Assembly (NCBI GenBank): GCA_019689955.1
Contig: JADGGM010000003.1
Coordinates: 1 to 18,216, forward strand
Length of the DNA: 18,216 bases
From: Gemmatimonadaceae bacterium
Lineage (GTDB): Bacteria > Gemmatimonadota > Gemmatimonadetes > Gemmatimonadales > Gemmatimonadaceae
Reading direction: 5' to 3'
Shown here: positions 5,597 through 13,536 of the stretch, piece after piece
Numbering within the stretch: the stretch's first letter is position 1
Layout: each line of letters opens with the position of its first letter
Notes under the pieces: generated by a model
Seen by the model: the letters and a program-made list of their open reading frames with translations, nothing else
What the model was told of the DNA's origin: nothing
Database searches by the model: none
Program-made: the position numbers and the translations under genes

Positions 5597-6358
5597 CTAT
5601 TCCTCGAACGGCGCCTCGGCGATGGCGTCGCAGATGTTCGGCGGGTGGAACCCCGGCACCTCGCGCTCGGCGATGTCGCGCATGAAGCTCCGCGTGGCGC
5701 CGCGCGGGTGGTGCGCGGCCACGCTCGCGCACGTCGCCACGAACGCGTGCTTGAAGCCGAGCCGCGGGAAGGCGCGCACCACGGCGGCGCGATCCGCGTC
5801 GCTCACCGCCGACAACCCCGCCCCGACGACGTCGGCACCGGCGCCGGCCGCCACGAGCGCGATCTCGGGCTGCTTGAACTCTGCGAGCGCGAGCGGGTGC
5901 ATCGCGATCCCATCCCACACGATCGACGCTCTGGCCTCCGAGAGTCCCTGCTCGCGGAGAAAGCGCTCGGCCGCGACCGCACCCTCGATCTCGAACGGCC
6001 GGTCCCCGGCGAAGCGGTCGGTGAGGCCGAGGTCGTGCAGCACGCAGGCAAGGTAGAGGAGCTCGGCGTCGACCCGCTTGCCGTGCGCCTTGCCGATCAG
6101 AGCGCCGAAGAGATAGGTCCGCAGCGCGTGGTTGAACAGGTACGGGGGCGAGACCTCGCGCGCGAGCTCGACGGCCGCTCGCGCGACGCGAGAATCCACG
6201 AGGCGGATGCCCGCCACTTCCTTCGGAAGATCGAGCGGCGACGACGTCTGCACGGTGAGTCCTCTCATCACGGCGCTGAACGCCGATCCGGCCGTACGAG
6301 GGAAGAGCGCGGCCACGACGGCAGCGCCGAGCTTCTGGTGAAAGCGTCGGCGGTCCAT
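5597..6358 (-). CDS. Tat-exported HD-domain protein (cyanamide-hydratase-like)
   Basis: This 253-residue protein starts with a twin-arginine signal (MDRRRFHQKLGAAVVAALFP), so it should be exported folded. The rest is an HD metal-dependent hydrolase domain: NHALRTYLFGALIG with His77, then LYLACVLHDLGLTDRF with the diagnostic His108-Asp109, DGIAMHP with His154 and a C-terminal Asp-rich helix. This arrangement resembles the cyanamide hydratase-like or DJ-1-unrelated HD group often found as stand-alone enzymes, but the substrate cannot be inferred. It is the last gene of the operon, 59 bp after the thioredoxin-like gene. No Shine-Dalgarno site is visible, so the start at 6358 rests on the Tat motif. 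Export of an HD enzyme is unusual, as most act on nucleotides in the cytoplasm. Confidence 0.85.
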   Translation of the reverse strand: MDRRRFHQKLGAAVVAALFPRTAGSAFSAVMRGLTVQTSSPLDLPKEVAGIRLVDSRVARAAVELAREVSPPYLFNHALRTYLFGALIGKAHGKRVDAELLYLACVLHDLGLTDRFAGDRPFEIEGAVAAERFLREQGLSEARASIVWDGIAMHPLALAEFKQPEIALVAAGAGADVVGAGLSAVSDADRAAVVRAFPRLGFKHAFVATCASVAAHHPRGATRSFMRDIAEREVPGFHPPNICDAIAEAPFEE

Positions 6359-6417
6359 AGGTCGATGAAATGTGATGGCCGGACCACCGAACGCCAATTC
6401 CCCCTCCCCGGCCGCCG

Positions 6418-7872
6418 TCAGTCGCTCGCCGTCTGCTGCCGAAGGAGGATCTCGATGTACCGAGCGAGGTGGAGCTCGACGTCCCCGACGCCGAGGACAT
6501 CGTGCTGGCCGAGAACGCCGCCGTCGATGATGATCCCGTGCGGGTCGACCAGGAACGCCATCCCCGGCAGAAGCGACCACCGCCCGCCGAACGCGTAGTG
6601 CGTCTCGTTCGCGACGGGCCGATCGATGCGCCGCCGGTCCGGCGCCTCGACGCGCGTGAACGCGGTCGTCGTCACGGCCAGGGCGCCGGGGAGGTGATGG
6701 AACTCCTGCCACCATTCGTGGAGCGCCTGTGCTTCTTCGGCCGGCGTGGGGGGCGCCATCCGCGAGAAGAAGCCGTGCGTGCGCGCCATGAGCGTCACTT
6801 CGAGCGTCGGGAACCGCTGCGCGAGGCGGTGGAGCGCGGCGTACGCGGGCCAGCAGGCGCCGAGGCTGAAGTCGCGGCAGTCGGAGTCGAGGTAGACCAC
6901 GAGCCCGACCTTCCCCGGCGTGGGACGCGGCGCGGCCGTGGTGTCGCGGCCGAACCAGAAATCCCCCTCGACCCGCGGCGCCGGCTCGCCGATGGCGAAG
7001 CGCGGCGCGTCCGGGTTCCCGCTGCTCGCTCTGGCCCACAGGGCGCGTTGGAGCGCGACGTATGGCGCCGTGCCGCGACGGAGGCTGTCCTCCAACGCCG
7101 CCTCGTTCATGATGACGTCGGCGGCGTAGCCGATCAGGCGGCCGGTGAGATAGATGGGGGCTCGTCGCAGGGCAGGAGGAACGCCGGCGAGGATGTCGAG
7201 GTATCGCTGCGCGGTGCGCTGGACCATCGCGGTGTCGCCGGCGCGCTCGGCGGCCCCCAGGAGTGGGATGAGCGCGACCGCTCGCGCTTCCGTGGACCAC
7301 ACGCTGTCGGGGAGACGATTGGCTTCCACGAGCAGCGATTCCGCGACCGCGCGGCGGGCGGGCTGTGCTCTGAGCCCTGGGCCGCCGAAGCTGTACAGCA
7401 GCAAGCCGCGCACGGCCGAGTCCAGCACCGCGGCCCGCTCGCGGAGCGCCCCACGCGGCACGCGCTCCAACCGGCGGCGAACGATGGTCATCGCATCGGT
7501 GTCGCGATCGGCGAGGAGGTACAGCTGCAGCAGTGGCGCGAAATCCGTGACGGGTGCCGTCACGGCCGCGAAGCGCGCACCGCAGCGCCGGGCGGTCCCG
7601 ACCACGGCATCGGGGAGCGGCGCTGTCGCGCGCTCAGGGGTGAGCGGGAGGGTGTCGTCCCACACCGCGCTCCAGCGCGTCGTGTACGATCGCACGCGCT
7701 CGACAGCCGCGAGGCACTCCTCGACGGTCGTGTAGCGCGCGACATCGCCGGTATCATCGGGCCACGCGAAGCGGGTCTGTGCGGCGAGCGCCGGTGCGAC
7801 GAGCGTGCCGGCGTGCAGCAGGAGCCCGGCCACGAGCAAACGAGATCGGCGGGGACGGCGAATCGATGGCAT
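6418..7872 (-). CDS. Secreted protein with C-terminal thioredoxin-like domain
   Basis: This 484-residue protein has a Sec signal peptide (MPSIRRPRRSRLL..., cleavage likely after APALA at residue 30). Residues about 45-285 are helical and Ala/Arg-rich, without a family I recognise, possibly repeat-like. The C-terminal part (about 291-478) has the thioredoxin/TlpA layout: IGEPAP, a strand GLVVYLDSD, a helix after ACWPAYAALHRL, and LLPGMAFLVDPHGIIID with the expected cis-Pro436. The usual CxxC is not intact. C340-W-P-A343 aligns with it and keeps only the first Cys; C332 lies eight residues before. It may act as a one-Cys periplasmic redox or chaperone protein, or be inactive. The start has AGGAGAG upstream, overlapping the end of the PmbA-like gene 13 bp before. 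Confidence 0.75.
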   Translation of the reverse strand: MPSIRRPRRSRLLVAGLLLHAGTLVAPALAAQTRFAWPDDTGDVARYTTVEECLAAVERVRSYTTRWSAVWDDTLPLTPERATAPLPDAVVGTARRCGARFAAVTAPVTDFAPLLQLYLLADRDTDAMTIVRRRLERVPRGALRERAAVLDSAVRGLLLYSFGGPGLRAQPARRAVAESLLVEANRLPDSVWSTEARAVALIPLLGAAERAGDTAMVQRTAQRYLDILAGVPPALRRAPIYLTGRLIGYAADVIMNEAALEDSLRRGTAPYVALQRALWARASSGNPDAPRFAIGEPAPRVEGDFWFGRDTTAAPRPTPGKVGLVVYLDSDCRDFSLGACWPAYAALHRLAQRFPTLEVTLMARTHGFFSRMAPPTPAEEAQALHEWWQEFHHLPGALAVTTTAFTRVEAPDRRRIDRPVANETHYAFGGRWSLLPGMAFLVDPHGIIIDGGVLGQHDVLGVGDVELHLARYIEILLRQQTASD

Positions 7873-7885
7873 TCGGATCGCTCTC

Positions 7886-9298
7886 CTACACGGCGTCGAT
7901 CACGCTCGTGAAGCTGAAGTCGTGCGCCATGAGCGGCGGCACGATCGCCGGCGCACCGGGGCTGAACACGGGGACCGGGACACCGAGCTGCTCCACGCTG
8001 TTCAGCACGAAGAGCGGCGACTCGGTGAAGCGGAGGTTCTTGACGGCCTTCGAGATCGTTCCGTTCTCGATGAGCCAGAGCCCATCGCGCGTGATGCCGG
8101 TCGACAGCAAGCTGTCGGAGTCGAGCACGGTGATGTTGGAGAGCCGCGTGACCAGGAGCCCGCGCTTCGTCGCCCTGATCATGTCCTCGATCGACGCCGT
8201 GCCGCCGCTCATGCGATAGCTCTCGCTGTTGAGGGTGCCGAACGGATCGTTGCGGGTACGCAGCGCGTAGTCGCGCTCATCAGCGAGCGCCGTGAGGATG
8301 CCGTGGTCGATCCACGTGACTGGTCGGAACGGCTCATCGTTCGCCCCGAACGGCACGACGCCGAGCTGCGGGTCCGAGGGATCGTGGCTGATCGTGACGC
8401 GCTCGTCGACGACCTTCCGGCCAAGCTTCGAGCGGTGGAGGCGGAGCGACGCGTCGTAGCCGGCACCAAAGGGCCCGTTTCCCCCGCTCTCGGGGAGCCA
8501 TCGCGCGATCCGCGTGCCCGGCCTGAGGATCAGCGACACGAGATCGTGCACCGCTTGCGGCTCGAGGATCACCGTGTAGCGCCCCGGCTCGAGCGCGACG
8601 GGGTTGCGCGAGGCGAGGCACTTCTCGAGCGCGCGCTGGGCCAGCGCCTGCGGTGCGATCGCGGCGACGTCGTACGCGCTCGCGCCGGCCCACCCGGACC
8701 CGGTCCCCTTGGGATCGCGTACCGTCATGGAGCACTGCGCGTGCGTGCTCGCCGCGTAGAGGGGCGGGTCCTCCGCCGGGACGTGCGCGATGGTTTCCGC
8801 GCGGACGGCGAGATAGCCGGCGGAGAGCATCCCGGCGGCTTCGGCGGGATCGATGATCGCGCGCGCGGCAGCGCCGCGTTCGGGAGCGGGCTGGGCGTAC
8901 GTCGCATCGCTCCAGATCGCGGTCCTGGCATACTCGTACGGCGGGTGCGGCGTCTCGTAGTCGCGAGGGCGTGGGGGCATCCGGCGGGCCGCGCGCTCGG
9001 CGGCCTGCACGGCCGCGGCGAGCGAGATGTCGTCGAGCTGGTTGGTGCTCGCGAAGCCCTCGGCGCCGCGAATGGCGCGCCGAATCGTCACCGTGATGTC
9101 GCGCCGGTCTCCCGCGAGGCTCACGCGATTCCGTGCCCAACGAAGCTCCCCGGCCCACCAACTCTGGATCCACGTCTCGGTCGTCCCGCCCCCCGACGCC
9201 GCGCTCGTGATGCGCCGCGCGATGCGCTCGCACTGCTCCCGCGGCAGAATGCGGTCGCGATCGTCGAGACGGAACAGCGCCCTGACGGAGGTGCTCAC
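7886..9298 (-). CDS. PmbA/TldE-like subunit of a TldD-TldE protein pair
   Basis: This 470-residue protein belongs to the TldD/PmbA family: an N-terminal domain with TETWIQSWWAGELRWARNRVSL and a C-terminal beta-rich domain beginning near PGRYTVILEPQAVHDLVS. It continues through PVTWIDHGILTALADERDYA and the typical RLSNITVLDSDSLLS ending. PmbA/TldE subunits pair with TldD to form a peptidase that clips small or modified peptides (microcin B17 leader, CcdA in E. coli) and normally lack the metal motif themselves, as here. The GTG start at 9298 overlaps the TldD stop as GTGA, indicating translational coupling and equal production. No export signal is present, although its partner has a Tat signal. 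The longer open frame to 9556 lies inside TldD and is rejected. Confidence 0.9.
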   Translation of the reverse strand: MSTSVRALFRLDDRDRILPREQCERIARRITSAASGGGTTETWIQSWWAGELRWARNRVSLAGDRRDITVTIRRAIRGAEGFASTNQLDDISLAAAVQAAERAARRMPPRPRDYETPHPPYEYARTAIWSDATYAQPAPERGAAARAIIDPAEAAGMLSAGYLAVRAETIAHVPAEDPPLYAASTHAQCSMTVRDPKGTGSGWAGASAYDVAAIAPQALAQRALEKCLASRNPVALEPGRYTVILEPQAVHDLVSLILRPGTRIARWLPESGGNGPFGAGYDASLRLHRSKLGRKVVDERVTISHDPSDPQLGVVPFGANDEPFRPVTWIDHGILTALADERDYALRTRNDPFGTLNSESYRMSGGTASIEDMIRATKRGLLVTRLSNITVLDSDSLLSTGITRDGLWLIENGTISKAVKNLRFTESPLFVLNSVEQLGVPVPVFSPGAPAIVPPLMAHDFSFTSVIDAV

Positions 9299-10893
9299 GC
9301 TTTCCTCGTCGGATCGATGATCGTGAGCGACTCGAACAGCGCGGGGGGCGCGGTAACGCTCGCGAAGGTTTCCTGCTCGGGCTCTCCTTTCGTGGCGCTC
9401 ATCCCGAAGCGATGCGCGCTCGCCGGCCCGCCGATGGTGCGCAGCGCCTTCCAGAGCTCCGGCGCGCGCAGGAGCACGCCGGCGGGGGCGATCCGCGCGA
9501 CGCGCTTCCCCCCCTTCACCTCGTACGCACGCCCCTGAGCAAAGCCGTTGAGGCACTGGAAGTCCATCCCGAGCTCCGCACCCTTGATCGCGACCCCGCG
9601 CCCGAGCTCGGCGACGAGCCCGTCGAAGTCGAGCGCGCGCGCGCCGGGAGCCATGACGAGATTGGGGGCGTGCTGCAGCGGCGCGAACACCGCCGATGGC
9701 GCCGCGGCGCAGCCGTGCGAGCGGACCGGCGCGCCGTGCGCGGCGTAGTACGGCGCGAGCCAGGTGGCGCTCTCGCGCGTGGTCTGGTAGTCCATGAGGA
9801 TGCCGTTCTTCACGAGGGTGATCTCGTCGGGCGCGACGCCATCGTCATCCCACGCAACCGTCGCGCACCCGCCGGGCTCGGAGCGGTTCGCGGTGATCGT
9901 GAGGCCCGGTGCGCCGACGCGATGGTGGCCGAGCATCGCGAGGGGATCGTTCAGGTAGCTCGTGCCGCCGGCGTTGGCCTCGTAGCCCATCGCGCGGTCC
10001 AGCTCCGTCGCGCGGCCGATGGTCTGCGCGACGAGCCGCGCGACGCTCCGGGCATCGAGCACGGTCGGATAGCGCCCCACGTCCACGGGTTTGACAGGGA
10101 GCGCCATGTCCTCCTCGATCTCCTCGACCAATCGCCGGATCGCCTCGTAGAGCGGTTGCGCGCGGTAGAGCTCCCACCCCGCGCCCTCCGGGCCGAGCCC
10201 TTGGAGGCGCCCTGCACCGCGCCGGTCGCCGCGCTCGACGCCGAGCTCGAAGACGCCGGTCGTGCGATACGTGCGTTGCGTGCAGTACGTCCCCGCGGTC
10301 GAGCCGAACGCTTTCTCCTGGGTGAACAGCTGGCAGAAGTTCTTGCCGGGGGAGACGCCGGGGATCCGCGTCGCATGGAGGGACAGTCCCGCGAGGAGGT
10401 CGACGATCTCGTTCGGCGGCACGTCGAACGGATCGATGGCGACGGGCATCACCCAGTGCCCGCGTCCGACGACCGGCGCCGATGCGAGCTCGGCGATGCG
10501 CGGCTTGCCGAGCGCGTTGGTCGTTGCCTGAGCCACGGCCTCGTTCCCCAGGCGGACCATCTCATCGGCGCTCCACACGGGCCCCGCGGCGAACCCCCAG
10601 TACCCGCGCACCAGCGCGCGCACGCCGACGTCCAGCGCCTCCGCATCGAGCACCGCGCCGGTGGCGTCGATCGTCCGAGTGCGGTCGTGCGTGAGGCGGA
10701 CATCGGCATAGGCCGCGCCCGCGGCGCGCGCGGCGTCGAGCGCGCGGGCAACGAGCGCCTCGAGACGCGGGTCGTCGATGGGGGGCACCGGCTCCGGGGT
10801 CCGGCCCAGCCGAACGAGGAGCGGCCGCGGCACCGCGGCGAACGCCGCAGCGGTGACGCCGGCCTTCACGAAGTCACGACGCGAGATCGTCAT
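9295..10893 (-). CDS. TldD-like protein with Tat signal and lost HExxxH motif
   Basis: This 532-residue TldD/PmbA-family protein has a strong twin-arginine signal, SRRDFVKAGVTAAAFAAVP (residues 4-22). Family blocks are clear: AYADVRLTHDRTRTI (61-75), GVRALVRGYWGFAA (90-103), KNFCQLFTQEKAFGSTAGTY (184-203), ATELDRAMGYEANAGGTSYL (295-314) and ITLVKNGILMDYQTTRES. TldD is normally the metallopeptidase subunit with H-E-x3-H before the TELD segment. Here that position reads A289-Q290-T-I-G-R294, confirmed from the DNA, so both zinc-binding His residues and the catalytic Glu are gone. It is therefore probably not a classical metallopeptidase. ATG at 10893 is preferred to a TTG at 10905; neither has a clear ribosome binding site. 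It overlaps the PmbA-like gene by 4 bp. Confidence 0.9.
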   Translation of the reverse strand: MTISRRDFVKAGVTAAAFAAVPRPLLVRLGRTPEPVPPIDDPRLEALVARALDAARAAGAAYADVRLTHDRTRTIDATGAVLDAEALDVGVRALVRGYWGFAAGPVWSADEMVRLGNEAVAQATTNALGKPRIAELASAPVVGRGHWVMPVAIDPFDVPPNEIVDLLAGLSLHATRIPGVSPGKNFCQLFTQEKAFGSTAGTYCTQRTYRTTGVFELGVERGDRRGAGRLQGLGPEGAGWELYRAQPLYEAIRRLVEEIEEDMALPVKPVDVGRYPTVLDARSVARLVAQTIGRATELDRAMGYEANAGGTSYLNDPLAMLGHHRVGAPGLTITANRSEPGGCATVAWDDDGVAPDEITLVKNGILMDYQTTRESATWLAPYYAAHGAPVRSHGCAAAPSAVFAPLQHAPNLVMAPGARALDFDGLVAELGRGVAIKGAELGMDFQCLNGFAQGRAYEVKGGKRVARIAPAGVLLRAPELWKALRTIGGPASAHRFGMSATKGEPEQETFASVTAPPALFESLTIIDPTRKA

Positions 10894-10926
10894 GGAGCAC
10901 GACAATGAGTGTGAGGCGGCGCGGCG

Positions 10927-10953
10927 GCATCGAGCGATGCATGGCGCGCATCG
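10927..10953. repeat. Alternating GCATCG/CGATGC elements in the gap before tldD-like gene
   Basis: GCATCG (10927-10932), CGATGC (10935-10940) and GCATCG (10948-10953) alternate. The central copy can pair with either neighbour, so two hairpins exclude each other (10935-10953 has a 6-bp stem and 7-nt loop). It sits in the 63-bp gap between the Ig/cupredoxin lipoprotein and the TldD-like gene, the largest gap inside the operon, and could influence mRNA stability or read-through. Confidence 0.4.
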
Positions 10954-10956
10954 TCG

Positions 10957-12024
10957 TCACGGGCTCGCGCGCTCGTCGACGACCGTGACCTGCCCGGATG
11001 CGCCGGTGAGCGTGCTGTGAAAGGTGTAGACTCCCGGCACGGGGAAGGTGCGCGAGCGGAAGCACCCGAAGGGGTTGTCGCTCGTGCACGTGGTCACGGC
11101 CGGGATGTTTCCGGGGCCGGATACGCCGAGGTGCAGCGGGCCGAAGATCCCCACGGTGTCGGCCGCGACGTTCGTGGGATCGTCGAACGTCACATCGGTC
11201 GCGGGAATGTCGGGACGCCAGGTCCACATCACGGTACCACCGGTGCCGATGGTGACCTTCGACGGCGAGAACGTGGTGGCCGTCGCCGCCCCGGCGACGG
11301 CCGGCCGGTCGACCTGGATCCAGTACATGACCGGCTCGCCGATGGTGAACGGGAGCGTGTCGGCGCGCGTGGCGCCGTAGACGGTGCTGCTCGCGACGAT
11401 GGTCACGTGCCCGGGGCGCTTCCCCTGGACGATCCCGGTGTTGCGGTCCACGGTGGCGATGGCGGGGTCCGAGGAACGGAAGTCGACGAGCGCCGAGAGG
11501 GGTGCGCTGCCGACGTCGAACGCTCGAACCGTGAGCTGCTTGCCGGCGGCGGACTGCGCGGCGACTTTCGCGCTGTCCGGGGACACGGGGTGGATCGAGA
11601 GGCTCGCGATGGGGCGCGGGTTCGGGTTCGACGTGATGTCGACGACGGCGGTGTCGGCGTGCGTGACGCCGCCGGCCTGGAGCGAGGCGATGACGAGCAC
11701 GCCCGTCCCGTCCGCGAGGGCCTGCACGACGCCGTCCGCGCTCACGCGCACGCGCGCGAGATCGGTGGAGGTGTAGGTCACGGGCCCGAGCCCGTCGAGC
11801 GCCGCGCCCCACGGGTTTCGCGGCACGGCCGTGAGCCGTACGGTGTCGTAGGGTGGCGTCAGCGCGAGCGTCACGGCGCGGTGATCGAGGGTGAGCGACC
11901 AGTAGAGGGCGCTCGTGTCGGCGGACGGCCGCGTGGCCAGCGCGCCGTCGCTGCACCCGCCGGCCACTGCGATGGTGAGCGCGGCCGCCAGAACGATGCG
12001 AGGGTCGATGTTCGATGCTCTCAT
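10957..12024 (-). CDS. Lipoprotein with two Ig-like (Big_2) domains and a cupredoxin-like C-terminal domain
   Basis: This 355-residue protein starts MRASNIDPRI with a hydrophobic segment ending AGGC, a weak but plausible lipobox (Cys24). Residues about 45-131 and 138-228 look like bacterial Ig-like Big_2 domains (VTYTSTDLARVRVSADGVV; FRSSDPAIATVDRNTGIV). Residues about 233-350 match the cupredoxin fold: FSPSKVTIGTGGTVMWTW, TDVTFDD, then FPVPGVYTFHSTLTGASGQV. The copper ligands expected there (His before VTF; Cys, His, Met near the end) are Asp277, Ser337, Thr340-region and Ser343, so copper binding is unlikely. C313 and C321 may form a disulfide. The start codon overlaps the SusD stop (TGATG), which ties it to the SusCD complex; a surface-exposed accessory or substrate-binding role is inferred. 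Confidence 0.85.
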   Translation of the reverse strand: MRASNIDPRIVLAAALTIAVAGGCSDGALATRPSADTSALYWSLTLDHRAVTLALTPPYDTVRLTAVPRNPWGAALDGLGPVTYTSTDLARVRVSADGVVQALADGTGVLVIASLQAGGVTHADTAVVDITSNPNPRPIASLSIHPVSPDSAKVAAQSAAGKQLTVRAFDVGSAPLSALVDFRSSDPAIATVDRNTGIVQGKRPGHVTIVASSTVYGATRADTLPFTIGEPVMYWIQVDRPAVAGAATATTFSPSKVTIGTGGTVMWTWRPDIPATDVTFDDPTNVAADTVGIFGPLHLGVSGPGNIPAVTTCTSDNPFGCFRSRTFPVPGVYTFHSTLTGASGQVTVVDERASP

Positions 12025-13502
12025 CACGCGCCTCGGCTCACGCAGCCGGTGAACTTGGGGTTGAACGCGCGCTCGCTCGCGGGGATCGGCGCGGTCACGT
12101 CGGTGCCGTAGGCGCCCGTGCCGCCCGGGTACGATCCGGTGGGATACACGGCACTCGGCGCGCGGCCGTACTGGCGGATAAGGCGGCGCATGTCCCCTTG
12201 CCGGTGGCCGGTGAGGAAGAGCCACGCCGCGCGCTCACGAAAGAGGAGATCCACACGCGCGTCCCTCGTGCCGGGATCGCTGAGCGGCGGGAGCCCCGCC
12301 ACGCCGCCGAGTCCCGGCGGCGCGGGATCGGGACAGCTCGCCGCGTCGGTGCACGTCGTGCGGAGCGCGTTGAGCGTGGCGAGCCAGCTCGGGTCATTCG
12401 CGTTGAGCGCCGCCTCGGCCCGGATGAGATGGGCCTCGATGGCGTCGGCGAGCACGATCGGCGTGTCGCCGCTCGCCGAGTACTTCGCCGGGACGTAGAG
12501 CGTCACGCCGTAGGTGTTCGTCCCGCCATCGGGAACCGCCGCGGTCCGCGGATCACCGCTCGCGATGTAGTCGAGCCCCGTGCCCCCCTCGCCGTTCGAG
12601 ACAGTCGCGAACCACGCGAACCCGGCGGGACGATAGCGGAAGTTGGCAAACGCATCGGGCGTCGTCGTGACCTGGTCGTAGTAGTTCTCCAGGTACCGGA
12701 AATCGTCGGGCACATCGGCCACGGCCTGCGCGGCTTCGGCATACCGGTCGAGGTCGAGGAGCGCGCGCCCCTTCCCCACGCGCGCGAGGTTCATCACCCG
12801 TGCGCTGTCCGCGGCGAGCGTGAGCGCCGTGTCGAACAGCGCGACCGCGTGTTGCAACACCTCCTCGGTCGTCGACGGCGGTGCGAGCGTGTAGTCGCCG
12901 TCGAAGTCGACGGTGGTGAGCGGGATCCCGGAGCAGAACAGCTCGGCCAGCATCACCTCCGTGTAGCCCAGCACGGCGTAGAGGTGCCCGGTGAGCGCGG
13001 GCGAGGTGTCCGGCGCGTACGTGCGCAGCAGCCCGATCGCCTGACGCGCCTGCGCGCGCACGACCTGCAGCTCCGAGTACGTCGTGCGGTACGTCGCGTC
13101 CGGCTCCGTGCTCGGATCGGTGTACTCCGGCAGCGTGCGCGCATCGACGCGCTCGTACTGCGAGCTCGTTCCCAGGGGCCCGCCGAGGTCCCCTGCCTGC
13201 AGCTCGTCGGAGAGGAGCCCGGTCGTGGCGATGAACGAGCCGTTCGGATGGCCGAAGTGCACGACGTACGGCTGATAGCCGCCGAATGCCGCGTCGAGCT
13301 GGACGAGCGCGCCGCGATACGCGGCCATGGCGCCGGCGGGCGTCTTGACCGCCGCCGGGTCGAGGATGTCGTTGGGGAGGTCCGCGGAGCCGACGACCTG
13401 GTCCGGCGAGCACGCGGCGAGGACGGCGACGAGGAGCGGCACGAGACGCCGGCGCGAGGCGATGCCGCGCGCCGCGCGGCTCGCGCGCAGGGAGAGAGAC
13501 AT
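12024..13502 (-). CDS. SusD/RagB-family outer-membrane lipoprotein
   Basis: This 492-residue protein has a lipoprotein signal peptide (RRRLVPLLVAVLAAC, lipobox LAAC, Cys31). The mature part is mostly helical with TPR-like repeats and the SusD-type C-terminal region. Visible family features include the early AAYRGALVQLDAAFGGYQ segment, the LRTYAPDTSPALTGHLYAVLGYTEVMLAELFCSGIP helices and LFRERAAWLFLTGHRQGDMRRLI near residue 430-455, typical of the SusD C-terminus. SusD forms the hinged lid of the SusC channel and captures the substrate at the cell surface. Start at 13502 has GGAG eight bases upstream; an ATG at 13535 would add MPRLSMLGVIP. It follows SusC by 34 bp. Substrate class cannot be read from sequence, and peptides are as possible as glycans. 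Confidence 0.93.
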   Translation of the reverse strand: MSLSLRASRAARGIASRRRLVPLLVAVLAACSPDQVVGSADLPNDILDPAAVKTPAGAMAAYRGALVQLDAAFGGYQPYVVHFGHPNGSFIATTGLLSDELQAGDLGGPLGTSSQYERVDARTLPEYTDPSTEPDATYRTTYSELQVVRAQARQAIGLLRTYAPDTSPALTGHLYAVLGYTEVMLAELFCSGIPLTTVDFDGDYTLAPPSTTEEVLQHAVALFDTALTLAADSARVMNLARVGKGRALLDLDRYAEAAQAVADVPDDFRYLENYYDQVTTTPDAFANFRYRPAGFAWFATVSNGEGGTGLDYIASGDPRTAAVPDGGTNTYGVTLYVPAKYSASGDTPIVLADAIEAHLIRAEAALNANDPSWLATLNALRTTCTDAASCPDPAPPGLGGVAGLPPLSDPGTRDARVDLLFRERAAWLFLTGHRQGDMRRLIRQYGRAPSAVYPTGSYPGGTGAYGTDVTAPIPASERAFNPKFTGCVSRGA

Positions 13503-13536
13503 GGGGATCACTCCGAGCATGGAGAGTCGCGGCACG

